Assembly (NCBI GenBank): GCA_946482635.1
Contig: CAMLSG010000219.1
Span: forward strand, 1 to 9,247
Length of the DNA stretch: 9,247 bases
Direction: 5' to 3'
Origin: an uncultured Duganella sp.
GTDB taxonomy: Bacteria; Pseudomonadota; Gammaproteobacteria; Burkholderiales; Burkholderiaceae
Shown: piece by piece, positions 1-6,296 of the stretch
Layout: each line of letters begins with the position of its first letter
Numbering within the stretch: the stretch's first letter is position 1
The notes under the pieces: model-generated
What the model was told of the DNA's origin: nothing
Seen by the model: only the letters and a program-made list of their open reading frames with translations
The model's database searches: none
Program-made: the position numbers and the translations under genes

Positions 1-45
1 TCTGTCAATCGGACATTTTGCTGCGCAAAATGTCCGATTGACAGA
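1..45. repeat. Long perfect palindrome, REP-like, touching the window edge
   Basis: Bases 1-21 are the exact reverse complement of bases 25-45, leaving a 3-base loop (22-24). The arm reads TCTGTCAATCGGACATTTTG plus one more C. The DNA or RNA could fold into a 21-bp hairpin. The flanking bases 46-56 (CCTGGCACCGA) may be the right half of a still longer palindrome whose left half lies outside the window. Dispersed palindromes of this look are common between genes in Oxalobacteraceae and resemble REP/BIME elements mobilised by RAYT transposases; that family assignment is from general knowledge and not shown here. There is no T-run directly after the stem, so it is not a standard intrinsic terminator. 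No gene is visible in 1-109. Confidence 0.7.
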
Positions 46-64
46 CCTGGCACCGACTTAAAAT

Positions 65-91
65 AAAAAGCCGGCTTGCGCCGGCTTTTTT
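65..91 (-). terminator. Intrinsic terminator after bamC (probably bidirectional)
   Basis: An 11-bp perfect stem, AAAAAGCCGGC (65-75) with GCCGGCTTTTT (80-90), surrounds a 4-base loop. A-rich sequence lies on one side and a T-run on the other, so it can work in both directions. On the minus strand it starts about 20 bases past the bamC stop codon and would end the dapA-bamC transcript. On the plus strand it could also stop transcripts entering from the left. Confidence 0.88.
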
Positions 92-109
92 ATTAATAGG
101 CTTCCGCCC

Positions 110-1267
110 TTATTTCAGCTGCTCTTGCAGCAGGGTCAGGATCTTTTGACCAACCGGAGAAGCTTCAGGCTTATTCTGGTTATTCCAAACCGAAACCTGG
201 GTGGTATTGACCGAATCCGAACGCACCGAGATGCGGTAGCGCTGCGCTTCCTTCTCTTTATCCGATGCGCCGAAGCTGAACAGCTTGCTGAACCAGCCTC
301 GGGTATCGGTGGCATCGTTCACGAAGCGCACGAAGTACACGCCCTGTACGCGGTCGCGGTCTTCCACGGTGAAGCCGGCGCGGTCCAGTGCCAGGCCGAC
401 GCGGCGCCAGGTGCGCTCGAAGCCTTCGTCGGTCTTGATGAAGGCATCGGCGCCCTCGCCCACCAGGACGGCGTGCTGCGCCTGGACTGCCGCATTGTCG
501 ACCGAGGTACGTGCGGTCGCCTCGTCGGTCGTACCGCCCAGCTTGGTCATCAGCTTGGCCAGGAAGATCGCTTCCAGGTTCGGGTCGCTATTGCGGTTGG
601 TCCACATGGTCGACTCGTTCTGCGCGCCGGTCACCACTTCCTTGGTGCCGCGGTGGCTGATGTAGATCTCGGTACCGCCGGCCGGATTGCGCTCCAGGCG
701 GGTACGGTACTTGTCGCGCTCGCCGCTCGAGTACAGGCCGTCAAACACCTTGCCGATCGTGTTGCGGATGAAGTCCTGCGGGATCTTGGCGCGGTTTTCA
801 TTCCATTCGGTTTCCATCACGCCGGCAGTGGCATCGTCCACCGCCAGGGTGAAGCCCGACTCTTCCCAGAACGTCTTCAGCTGCGGCCACAGCGCTTCAG
901 GAGTCTGCTGCACCACCAGCCAGCGCTGGTTGCCGGAACGCTCGACGCGCACGGCGCTGTTGCCGGTGCTGGCCACTTCGTTGCTGCTGGCGGCCGGCGC
1001 GCCTGGCGTGGTGCCGCGCGCAGCCTGGTAGCCGGAGGCAGTCGCCACGCCGCGGTCATTGCTTGGCAGCGAGTAGCGGTTGTCTTTCGACAGCTGGGTC
1101 AGGTCCGGCGGCACGTCCAGCGTGCTGGCCTTCTTGGCCGATTTGTAATCTACCTTGGTTTCGCCGACAACGGACTGCACCATGCCGCAACCGGTCAAGC
1201 TCAGCATCAGGGCGCCAACGACGAGCCCGCGCTGCGGGGTCTGGGAAACGATCTTGCGAATAGTCAT
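110..1267 (-). CDS. bamC: Outer membrane assembly lipoprotein BamC (NlpB)
   Basis: BamC is the lipoprotein subunit of the BAM complex, which folds beta-barrel proteins into the outer membrane. The 385-residue product begins with a lipoprotein signal peptide (basic residues R4 and K5, hydrophobic 14-24) and the lipobox L-T-G-C with the acylated cysteine at C27. Then comes the conserved unstructured stretch with the motif LDVPPDLT (50-57), which in E. coli BamC docks on BamD, and a low-complexity Ala/Gly/Ser/Thr linker (about 70-108). Two BamC-type globular domains follow, about 113-243 and 280-385. It is somewhat longer than the E. coli protein (about 344 residues), mostly through the linkers. 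It lies 13 bp after dapA, the same dapA-bamC order as in E. coli. The 13 bases before the ATG are pyrimidine-rich with no Shine-Dalgarno; no in-frame start lies between this ATG and the upstream in-frame stop, so translation may be coupled to dapA. Confidence in identity is high. Confidence 0.95.
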   Translation of the reverse strand: MTIRKIVSQTPQRGLVVGALMLSLTGCGMVQSVVGETKVDYKSAKKASTLDVPPDLTQLSKDNRYSLPSNDRGVATASGYQAARGTTPGAPAASSNEVASTGNSAVRVERSGNQRWLVVQQTPEALWPQLKTFWEESGFTLAVDDATAGVMETEWNENRAKIPQDFIRNTIGKVFDGLYSSGERDKYRTRLERNPAGGTEIYISHRGTKEVVTGAQNESTMWTNRNSDPNLEAIFLAKLMTKLGGTTDEATARTSVDNAAVQAQHAVLVGEGADAFIKTDEGFERTWRRVGLALDRAGFTVEDRDRVQGVYFVRFVNDATDTRGWFSKLFSFGASDKEKEAQRYRISVRSDSVNTTQVSVWNNQNKPEASPVGQKILTLLQEQLK

Positions 1268-1280
1268 GTGAAAAAGAAGA

Positions 1281-2159
1281 TTAGTTCAGCACACCGGATT
1301 CACGCAGGGCAGCGCGGACGGTCTCGTGATACTGCTCTGCCAGCGACACCAGCGGCAGGCGGATACCTTTCGGCATCTTGCCCATTTCCGCCAGCGCCCA
1401 CTTGACCGGCACCGGGTTCGGTTCGATGAACAGGTGCTGGTGCAGCGGGAGCAGTTGGTTGTTGATGGCAGTTGCCTTGGCGGCATCGCCAGCCATCGCG
1501 GCTTCGCACAGTTCGTGCATCTGGCGCGGCGCCACGTTGGCGGTCACCGAGATATTGCCCTTGCCGCCGGCCATCATCAGGGCGATGGCGGTCGGATCGT
1601 CGCCCGAGTACACGGCGAAATCGGCCGGCGCACGGCGCAGCAGGTCGTAGCCGCGGGCGATATTGCCGGTCGCATCCTTGACGCCGATGATGTTCTTGAT
1701 CTTGGCCAGGCGCAGGATGGTGTCGTTGCTCATGTCGGCAACGGTGCGGCCCGGCACGTTGTACAGGATCACCGGCAGGTCCACCGCTTCGGCGATGGCC
1801 TTGAAGTGCTGGTACATGCCTTCCTGGGTTGGGCGGTTGTAGTAAGGAACCACTTGCAGCGAGGCGTCGGCGCCGGCGTTCTTGGCGAAACGGGTCAGCT
1901 CGATGGCTTCCGCGGTGGAATTGCCGCCGGAACCGGCGATCACCGGAATGCGGCCGCCAACGCGCTCCACGGCAGCCTTGATCAGCTCGCAATGCTCGGC
2001 CACGCTGACAGTGGCGGATTCGCCGGTGGTGCCGACGATGACAATGGCGTCCGTGCCTTCGGCAATATGCCAGTCGATCAGCGCGTTCAGGCCTGGATAG
2101 TCGAGGCTGCCGTCCGCGTGCATCGGGGTTACGATTGCTACAATGCTACCCTTAATCAT
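1281..2159 (-). CDS. dapA: 4-hydroxy-tetrahydrodipicolinate synthase DapA
   Basis: DapA condenses pyruvate with L-aspartate-4-semialdehyde, the first committed step of the diaminopimelate/lysine pathway that feeds peptidoglycan and protein synthesis. I chose the ATG at 2159 (protein begins [13 protein letters not shown]), giving 292 residues as in E. coli; the frame stays open upstream to 2288, but that extension runs through the promoter region and into the neighbouring gene and has no family similarity. Key residues align position for position with E. coli: Schiff-base K161 (GVKDATGN), T44 and T45 in GTTGES, Y107, Y133 and R138. Residues of the lysine feedback site S48, A49, H56, N80, E84 and Y106 are kept, while E. 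coli H53 is V53, so feedback inhibition may be retained but altered. No good ribosome binding site is visible before the ATG. A candidate promoter lies about 34 bases upstream, and bamC follows in the same unit. Confidence 0.97.
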   Translation of the reverse strand: MIKGSIVAIVTPMHADGSLDYPGLNALIDWHIAEGTDAIVIVGTTGESATVSVAEHCELIKAAVERVGGRIPVIAGSGGNSTAEAIELTRFAKNAGADASLQVVPYYNRPTQEGMYQHFKAIAEAVDLPVILYNVPGRTVADMSNDTILRLAKIKNIIGVKDATGNIARGYDLLRRAPADFAVYSGDDPTAIALMMAGGKGNISVTANVAPRQMHELCEAAMAGDAAKATAINNQLLPLHQHLFIEPNPVPVKWALAEMGKMPKGIRLPLVSLAEQYHETVRAALRESGVLN

Positions 2160-2192
2160 AGGAAACCAATTGCAATAAGAATTAAAACGACG

Positions 2193-2198
2193 ATTGTA
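2193..2198 (-). promoter_or_regulatory. Candidate -10 box of the dapA-bamC promoter
   Basis: On the minus strand TACAAT (5 of 6 to TATAAT) lies 33 bases before the dapA ATG, in the 74-bp gap between the methyltransferase stop and dapA. The matching -35 is weak (CACCAC-like at 17 bp), so an activator or a divergent -35 would be needed. A small dyad, TGCACC (2209-2214) with GGTGCA (2218-2223), sits at the -35 position. The predicted leader is about 27 nt. Confidence 0.4.
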
Positions 2199-2221
2199 GA
2201 GCATACCCTGCACCCGTGGTG

Positions 2222-2241
2222 CATTTTGGTCGCTCAAAATG
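2222..2241. repeat. Small inverted repeat across the methyltransferase stop codon
   Basis: CATTTTG (2222-2228) is the reverse complement of CAAAATG (2235-2241), separated by six bases that hold part of the stop codon of the upstream gene (2234-2236). It could form a 7-bp stem at the 3' end of the M50-trpS-methyltransferase transcript. There is no T-run, so at best it is a weak terminator or an RNA-end stabiliser. Confidence 0.35.
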
Positions 2242-2791
2242 ACGGCAACAGCGCCGCCTCCCTTGGAAACTCCCCTTTCACGGCGCAAATCCTCTGCACC
2301 ATGGCCGGTTTCGGTGTATTAACGACGCCATCTTCGAATGCGATGACACGCAATCCATGCATTCTAGCCAATTCCAACAATTCTCCCGACTGTAACAAAA
2401 AGGCGGGATTTGATGGTTTGCCGAAGGCGGCGTTGCCGTCGGCGAAAGTCTCGTAAATCAGCAGGCCGTTGGGCGCCAGGCTGCCCAGCATGTCCGCCAG
2501 CAGCGGGCGATGCAGGTAGTTGGTGACGATGATGCCGGCAAAGCGCACCGGGCCGAAGGGCCAGCAGGCGCCCTCTTCTTCCAGGTCGATCTGGCTGGTG
2601 ACAATGCCGTCGCCGGCCGTGGCGGCCAGCGCCCCGGCATCGCGGTCGACCGCGACCACGGCGTGGCCCAGCGCTGCCAGATGGCGCGAGTGGCGGCCGC
2701 TGCCGCAGGCCAGGTCCAGCACCTCGCCATTTGGTACCAGCGGTGCAAATCGTTCCACCCAGGCTGAAGGTGGGGTTAAAACATCAGCCAT
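2234..2791 (-). CDS. Class I SAM-dependent methyltransferase, small, substrate unknown
   Basis: The 185-residue protein has a Rossmann-type methyltransferase fold. Motif I is VLDLACGSG (24-32), the acidic residue at the end of beta-2 is D49 in VAVDRD, and D69 in QIDLEEE fits the adenine-contact region. [10 protein letters not shown] (89-98) occupies the motif IV position and is followed by a distinctive YETFADGN (113-120) and [11 protein letters not shown] (123-133) block. That block recurs in small methyltransferases next to trpS or dapA in Burkholderiales and is distantly TehB-like; the substrate is not known to me, so I give no symbol. The start ATG at 2791 overlaps the trpS stop by 8 bp (ATGGCTGA), a strong sign of translational coupling. 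The length is short but complete for a stand-alone class I domain. Confidence 0.85.
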   Translation of the reverse strand: MADVLTPPSAWVERFAPLVPNGEVLDLACGSGRHSRHLAALGHAVVAVDRDAGALAATAGDGIVTSQIDLEEEGACWPFGPVRFAGIIVTNYLHRPLLADMLGSLAPNGLLIYETFADGNAAFGKPSNPAFLLQSGELLELARMHGLRVIAFEDGVVNTPKPAMVQRICAVKGEFPREAALLPSF

Positions 2792-3986
2792 AACTCAATC
2801 CCATTGCTTCGCGCACATCGCGCATGGTTTCCTGCGCCAGCTTGCGTGCTGCTTCGTTGCCGTCCGCGACAATAGCGCGCACCAGGGAAGGATCGTCCAG
2901 GTAAGGCTGGGCGCGCTCGTGCATCGGCTCCTGCTCCTTGACGATGGCATCGATGACCGGTTGCTTGCATTCGATGCAGCCGATGCCGGCCGACTTGCAG
3001 CCTTTCTGTACCCATTCCTGAGTCGGCCCATCCGAATACACCACGTGGAATTGCCAGACCGGGCAGCGCTCCGGCTCGCCCGCATCGGTGCGTCGCACGC
3101 GTGCCGGGTCGGTTGGCATGGTGCGGATTTTCTTGGTGACCGATTCCTTGTCTTCACGCAGGGCAATCGCATTGCCATAGCTCTTGGACATCTTGCGGCC
3201 GTCCAGGCCCGGCAGGCGGCTGGCCTCAGTCAGCTTGGCCTGCGGCTCGACCAGGATGAGCTTGCGCGCGCCTTCGAGATAGCCGAACAGGCGCTCGCGG
3301 TCGATCATCGACAGGTTTTGCGCATCGTCCAGCATGGCTTTGGCCTGCTCCAGCGCTGCGTCGTCGCCCTCTTGCTGGTAGGCGGTGCGCAGTTCGTTGT
3401 ACAGCTTGGCGCGCTTGCTGCCCAGCTTCTTAACGGCGTCCTGCGCCTTTTCCTCGAAGCCTTTTTCTTTGCCGTACAGGTGATTGAAGCGGCGCGCGAT
3501 CTCGCGCATCATTTCCACGTGCGGCACCTGGTCGTCGCCGACAGGAACCTCGCTGGCGCGATAAATCAGCACATCGGCCGCCTGCAACAGCGGGTAGCCG
3601 AGGAAGCCGTAGGTTTGCAGGTCCTTGTTGGCGAGGTTGTCGATTTGGTCCTTGTAGGTCGGCACGCGTTCCAACCAGCCCAGCGGGGTGGCCATCGACA
3701 GCAGCAAGTGCAGCTCGGCGTGCTCCGGGACTCTCGACTGGATGAACAGCGTGGCCTGGGTCGGGTCGATTCCGGCGGCGAGCCAGTCCACCAGCATGTC
3801 CCAGGTGGCTTTTTCGATGATGGACGGGTCGTCGTAGTGCGTGGTCAGCGCGTGCCAGTCGGCCACGAAGAACAGGCAAGGCTGCTCGGCCTGCATCCTG
3901 ATCCAGTTCTTCAGCGCGCCATGGTAGTGGCCAAGGTGCATGCTGCCCGTCGGGCGCATGCCGGAGACTACGCGGTCAGGGTACAT
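2784..3986 (-). CDS. trpS: Tryptophan--tRNA ligase (TrpRS), long form with a four-cysteine motif
   Basis: This class I aminoacyl-tRNA synthetase activates tryptophan with ATP and charges tRNA-Trp in the cytoplasm. The HIGH-type motif is HLGH (17-20) after PTGSM, and KMSKS is at 265-269. GDDQVPH (150-156) matches the region before the family's catalytic-domain helix. At 400 residues it is longer than the E. coli enzyme (334), largely because of a charged insert at about 173-225, typical of many betaproteobacterial TrpRS. Beyond KMSKS the cysteines C308, C330, C337 and C340 form C-x21-C-x6-C-x2-C, very close to the C-x22-C-x6-C-x2-C [4Fe-4S] motif known in Thermotoga maritima TrpRS. The start lies only 4 bp after the stop of the M50 protease gene with no clear Shine-Dalgarno, so coupling is likely. 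The stop overlaps the next gene by 8 bp. Confidence 0.96.
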   Translation of the reverse strand: MYPDRVVSGMRPTGSMHLGHYHGALKNWIRMQAEQPCLFFVADWHALTTHYDDPSIIEKATWDMLVDWLAAGIDPTQATLFIQSRVPEHAELHLLLSMATPLGWLERVPTYKDQIDNLANKDLQTYGFLGYPLLQAADVLIYRASEVPVGDDQVPHVEMMREIARRFNHLYGKEKGFEEKAQDAVKKLGSKRAKLYNELRTAYQQEGDDAALEQAKAMLDDAQNLSMIDRERLFGYLEGARKLILVEPQAKLTEASRLPGLDGRKMSKSYGNAIALREDKESVTKKIRTMPTDPARVRRTDAGEPERCPVWQFHVVYSDGPTQEWVQKGCKSAGIGCIECKQPVIDAIVKEQEPMHERAQPYLDDPSLVRAIVADGNEAARKLAQETMRDVREAMGLSYG

Positions 3987-3990
3987 GGCA

Positions 3991-4653
3991 TCAACTCAGG
4001 AATGGAAGGAACGGCATTTCGATGAGGCGCATCACCAAGTTGATCAAGCCGCCCAGCATGGCACGGAACGGTCCGGTATTCATCAGCAAGATCAGGCCGA
4101 TGAAAATCAGGGGTCCCAGGCGCTCGATACTGGCGAATTTGTACGCCAGGTCGCGCGGCAGGATCGCTGTCACGATACGCCCACCGTCCAGCGGCGGAAT
4201 CGGGAGCAGGTTGAATGCACACATCACGGCGTTTGTCAGTACGCCTGCCTTGCACATCTCGATCGGGAAACGCTCACTGACACCGAGCTTGATCATCAGG
4301 ACCAGCAGCAACATCCAGCCCAGTCCCATGACGAAATTGGCGGCCGGACCGGCAGCGGCAACAAAACCCATCTGTTTTTTCGGATTACGCAGCCGATTGA
4401 AATCCACCGGTACCGGCTTGGCATAGCCAAATGGCGGCAAATGGAGGAATTGCAGCATCAGCGGCAGCAAGATGGTGCCGAACGGATCGATGTGCTTGAT
4501 CGGATTCGGCGTCAGGCGGCCCAATTTTTCGGCAGTGTTGTCGCCGAAGTAGCGGGCGACATACCCGTGGGCGGCTTCATGCAGGGAGATGGCAAACAGC
4601 ACAGGAATCGCGTAGACCGCGATCGTCTGGATAGCCTGGTCAAAATTGTTCAT
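3991..4653 (-). CDS. Site-2 protease family (M50) membrane metalloprotease
   Basis: This is a polytopic inner-membrane zinc protease of the minimal S2P type, without a PDZ domain. The zinc motif HEAAH is at 25-29 within the first hydrophobic segment (about 10-30). The third ligand motif LLPIPPLDGGR (149-159) contains D156. AAGPAANFVMG (100-110) is the conserved NxxPxG-like segment that opens the next membrane span (about 97-122). A last span runs about 176-193. The family cuts substrates within the membrane; the target here is unknown. The ATG is preceded by no Shine-Dalgarno, but an extended -10 promoter ends 7 bases before it, which suggests a leaderless message. trpS follows after 4 bp. 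At 220 residues it is normal for this S2P group, common beside yciO and trpS in Burkholderiales. Confidence 0.9.
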   Translation of the reverse strand: MNNFDQAIQTIAVYAIPVLFAISLHEAAHGYVARYFGDNTAEKLGRLTPNPIKHIDPFGTILLPLMLQFLHLPPFGYAKPVPVDFNRLRNPKKQMGFVAAAGPAANFVMGLGWMLLLVLMIKLGVSERFPIEMCKAGVLTNAVMCAFNLLPIPPLDGGRIVTAILPRDLAYKFASIERLGPLIFIGLILLMNTGPFRAMLGGLINLVMRLIEMPFLPFLS

Positions 4654-4660
4654 AACGGGA

Positions 4661-4669
4661 ATTTTATCA
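4661..4669 (-). promoter_or_regulatory. Extended -10 promoter immediately before the M50 protease gene
   Basis: On the minus strand TGATAAAAT fits the extended -10 consensus TGnTATAAT with one mismatch in the hexamer (TAAAAT at 4661-4666, TG at 4668-4669). No recognisable -35 is needed for such promoters. Counting from the hexamer, transcription would start at about 4654, one base before the ATG, so the transcript would be leaderless or nearly so. A dyad, TCGCCAG (4686-4692) with CTGGCGA (4712-4718), containing the inner palindrome CAGGCGCCTG (4690-4699), lies just upstream in the same 76-bp gap. Confidence 0.45.
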
Positions 4670-4729
4670 GAGGGACTCAGCTACCTCGCCAGGCGCCTGA
4701 CAGGTGGGCGGCTGGCGAAGGAGCGCGAT

Positions 4730-5353
4730 TCAGAGGCCGAGGGCGGCACAGTCGCCGCAGCCGCGCCGGATCAGTTCAGGCTCGTCGCCGGTCAGGTCCA
4801 CCACGGTGGTTGGCTCAAGCCGGCAGGCGCCGCCGTCGATCACCAGCTCGACCTGTTTGCACAGGCGCTCCAGCACCATGTCCGGGTCGGTCAACGGCTC
4901 GTCGTCTCCCGGCAAGATCAGCGTCGTGCCCAGCAGCGGCTGGCCCAACTCCTCCATCAGCATTTCGGTGATGGTGTTTTGCGGCACGCGCAAGCCGATG
5001 GTCTTGCGCGATGGATGCGACAGCCGGCGCGGCACTTCGCGCGTCGCCTCCAGGATGAAGGTGTAAGGTCCAGGCGTCACAGCCTTCATCAGGCGGAATT
5101 GCTTGTTGTCGACCCGGGCATAGGTGCTGATCTCGCTCAGGTCGCGGCACAGCAAAGTCAGGTGATGCTTTTCGTCGATGCCACGAATCCGGCGCAGCTT
5201 TTCCACCGCCGCCTTATCGTCCAGGTGACACACCAGCGCATAACAGGAATCAGTCGGCAGCGCGACAATGCCGCCGCCGTGGATGATTTGGGCCGCTTGC
5301 TTGATCAGGCGCAGTTGCGGATTGTCTGGATGTACCTGGAAGAATTGGGTCAT
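4730..5353 (-). CDS. yciO: YciO, Sua5/YciO/YrdC (TsaC-like) family protein
   Basis: The 207-residue protein matches E. coli YciO along its length: it starts MTQFFQVHPDNP as YciO does, and has ALPTDSCYAL (31-40), TLLCRDLSE (66-74), TPGPYTFIL (93-101), RKTIGLRVP (116-124) and PTTVVDLT (181-188). The family binds nucleotide and double-stranded RNA; TsaC/Sua5 members make threonylcarbamoyl-AMP for the t6A37 tRNA modification. The usual S-x-N signature of true TsaC/Sua5 enzymes is replaced here by GTTLILPG (142-149), so I favour the YciO subfamily, whose physiological role is less settled, over the essential TsaC. The C-terminus carries a short GCGDC pair of cysteines (C199, C202). It starts 3 bp after the htpX stop with no Shine-Dalgarno, so it is probably translated by coupling to htpX. 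Confidence 0.9.
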   Translation of the reverse strand: MTQFFQVHPDNPQLRLIKQAAQIIHGGGIVALPTDSCYALVCHLDDKAAVEKLRRIRGIDEKHHLTLLCRDLSEISTYARVDNKQFRLMKAVTPGPYTFILEATREVPRRLSHPSRKTIGLRVPQNTITEMLMEELGQPLLGTTLILPGDDEPLTDPDMVLERLCKQVELVIDGGACRLEPTTVVDLTGDEPELIRRGCGDCAALGL

Positions 5354-5356
5354 GTT

Positions 5357-6226
5357 TTAGCGCAGCTGTTGCAGGGCCGCGATGCGTTCTTCAATCGGAG
5401 GATGGCTGGAGAAAAGCGCCGCCCAGCCACTCGGCGAGGTGATACCGGATGCTGCCATGCCTTGCGGCAGTTCGCCAGGATGCACGCCGCCAAGGCGCGC
5501 CAGGGCGTGCTGCATCGGCACGGTGGAACCAAGCAGGCGTGCCGAGCCGGCATCGGCACGGAATTCACGCTGGCGCGAGAACCACGCCACGATCATCGAG
5601 GCAATCAGGCCAAACAGCAGTTCGCACACGAAGACGGTCACCATATAACCTATGCCCGGGCCACGGCGCTCCTCGTCCTTGTTCAGCATGCCGTCCACCA
5701 CCGAGCCGACGATACGCGCCAGGAATACCACGAAGGTGTTCACCACGCCCTGAATCAGGGTCAGTGTCACCATGTCGCCATTGGCAATGTGCGCCACTTC
5801 GTGGCCCAGCACGGCCTCGACTTCTTCCTTGTTCATCGACTGCAGCAGGCCGGTGGACACCGCCACCAGCGCGTCATTCTTGAAGGCGCCTGTAGCAAAG
5901 GCATTCGCGTCGCCTTCATACACTGCCACTTCCGGGCGGCCAATGCCCGCCTTGTCCGCCAGCGCGTGCACGGTGCCGACCAGCCACTGCTCGGTAGAAT
6001 TCTGCGGCTGTTCGATCACGCGCGCCCCGGTCGACCACTTGGCCATGGGCTTGGACATCAGCAGCGAAATGATCGAGCCGGTGAAGCCCACCACCACGGA
6101 AAACGCCAGCAAGCCGCCCATGCTGGTGCCGGATCCGGGACGCCCGATGCCCAGCAGGGACAAGACGATCGACAGCACCACGACAACCGCAAGATTGGTG
6201 GCAATGAACAGGATGATGCGTTTCAT
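5357..6226 (-). CDS. htpX: Protease HtpX, heat-shock membrane zinc metalloprotease
   Basis: HtpX is an M48B inner-membrane zinc protease that works alongside FtsH in clearing misfolded membrane proteins. The 289-residue protein is close to E. coli HtpX (293). It has two N-terminal membrane segments (about 4-25 and 38-57), the zinc motif HEVAH (142-146) with catalytic E143, two more hydrophobic segments (about 156-177 and 193-215), and the third zinc ligand E221 in [14 protein letters not shown]. The C-terminal [10 protein letters not shown] motif is also typical. A strong Shine-Dalgarno (GGAGG, 8 bases before the ATG) supports the start. A 70-bp gap upstream contains a promoter-like pair with heat-shock resemblance. 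yciO follows after 3 bp. Confidence in identity is very high. Confidence 0.97.
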   Translation of the reverse strand: MKRIILFIATNLAVVVVLSIVLSLLGIGRPGSGTSMGGLLAFSVVVGFTGSIISLLMSKPMAKWSTGARVIEQPQNSTEQWLVGTVHALADKAGIGRPEVAVYEGDANAFATGAFKNDALVAVSTGLLQSMNKEEVEAVLGHEVAHIANGDMVTLTLIQGVVNTFVVFLARIVGSVVDGMLNKDEERRGPGIGYMVTVFVCELLFGLIASMIVAWFSRQREFRADAGSARLLGSTVPMQHALARLGGVHPGELPQGMAASGITSPSGWAALFSSHPPIEERIAALQQLR

Positions 6227-6234
6227 AGAATGGC

Positions 6235-6239
6235 CCTCC
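6235..6239 (-). promoter_or_regulatory. Ribosome binding site of htpX
   Basis: GGAGG on the minus strand with 8 bases to the ATG. It is the strongest Shine-Dalgarno in the minus-strand series, where several genes have none, and it fixes the htpX start. Confidence 0.8.
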
Positions 6240-6259
6240 GGACGACTTTACCGAACGAT

Positions 6260-6289
6260 AATCTATGGACAGCAGTAGGGTTTTGCAAG
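6260..6289 (-). promoter_or_regulatory. Candidate htpX promoter, sigma70-like and sigma32-like
   Basis: On the minus strand TTGCAA (6283-6288) and TAGATT (6260-6265) are spaced by exactly 17 bp, each 4 of 6 to the sigma70 consensus. The same stretch also reads CTTGCAA (6283-6289), 13 bp, then TCCATAG, which resembles the sigma32 pattern CTTGAAA - 13 to 17 bp - CCCATnT. Since htpX is a classic heat-shock gene, either or both could be used. The predicted leader is about 26 nt. Confidence 0.45.
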
Positions 6290-6296
6290 GCCCTGA

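Noticed and set aside
1..45. The left-edge palindrome as an intrinsic terminator or a CRISPR repeat
   Set aside because: There is no T-run directly after the stem and no spaced repeat units; the separate GC-rich hairpin with T-run at 65-91 is the terminator.
125..1405. A 426-codon open frame on the plus strand opposite bamC
   Set aside because: The complementary strand encodes a clear BamC lipoprotein; the antisense product has no family features and crosses the bamC-dapA junction.
2160..2288. A longer DapA with 43 extra N-terminal residues
   Set aside because: The extension has no similarity to the family, crosses the likely promoter, and overlaps the end of the methyltransferase gene. The ATG at 2159 gives the normal 292-residue enzyme with standard residue numbering.
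1326..2456. A 376-codon open frame on the plus strand opposite dapA
   Set aside because: It is antisense to dapA, whose catalytic residues are all in place, and has no domain signature.
2520..4025. A 501-codon open frame on the plus strand opposite trpS
   Set aside because: It is a shadow of trpS and runs over the ends of both neighbouring genes; no recognisable protein family.
4730..5353. Calling this gene tsaC
   Set aside because: The whole-length match is to YciO, and the S-x-N signature of TsaC/Sua5 enzymes is missing.
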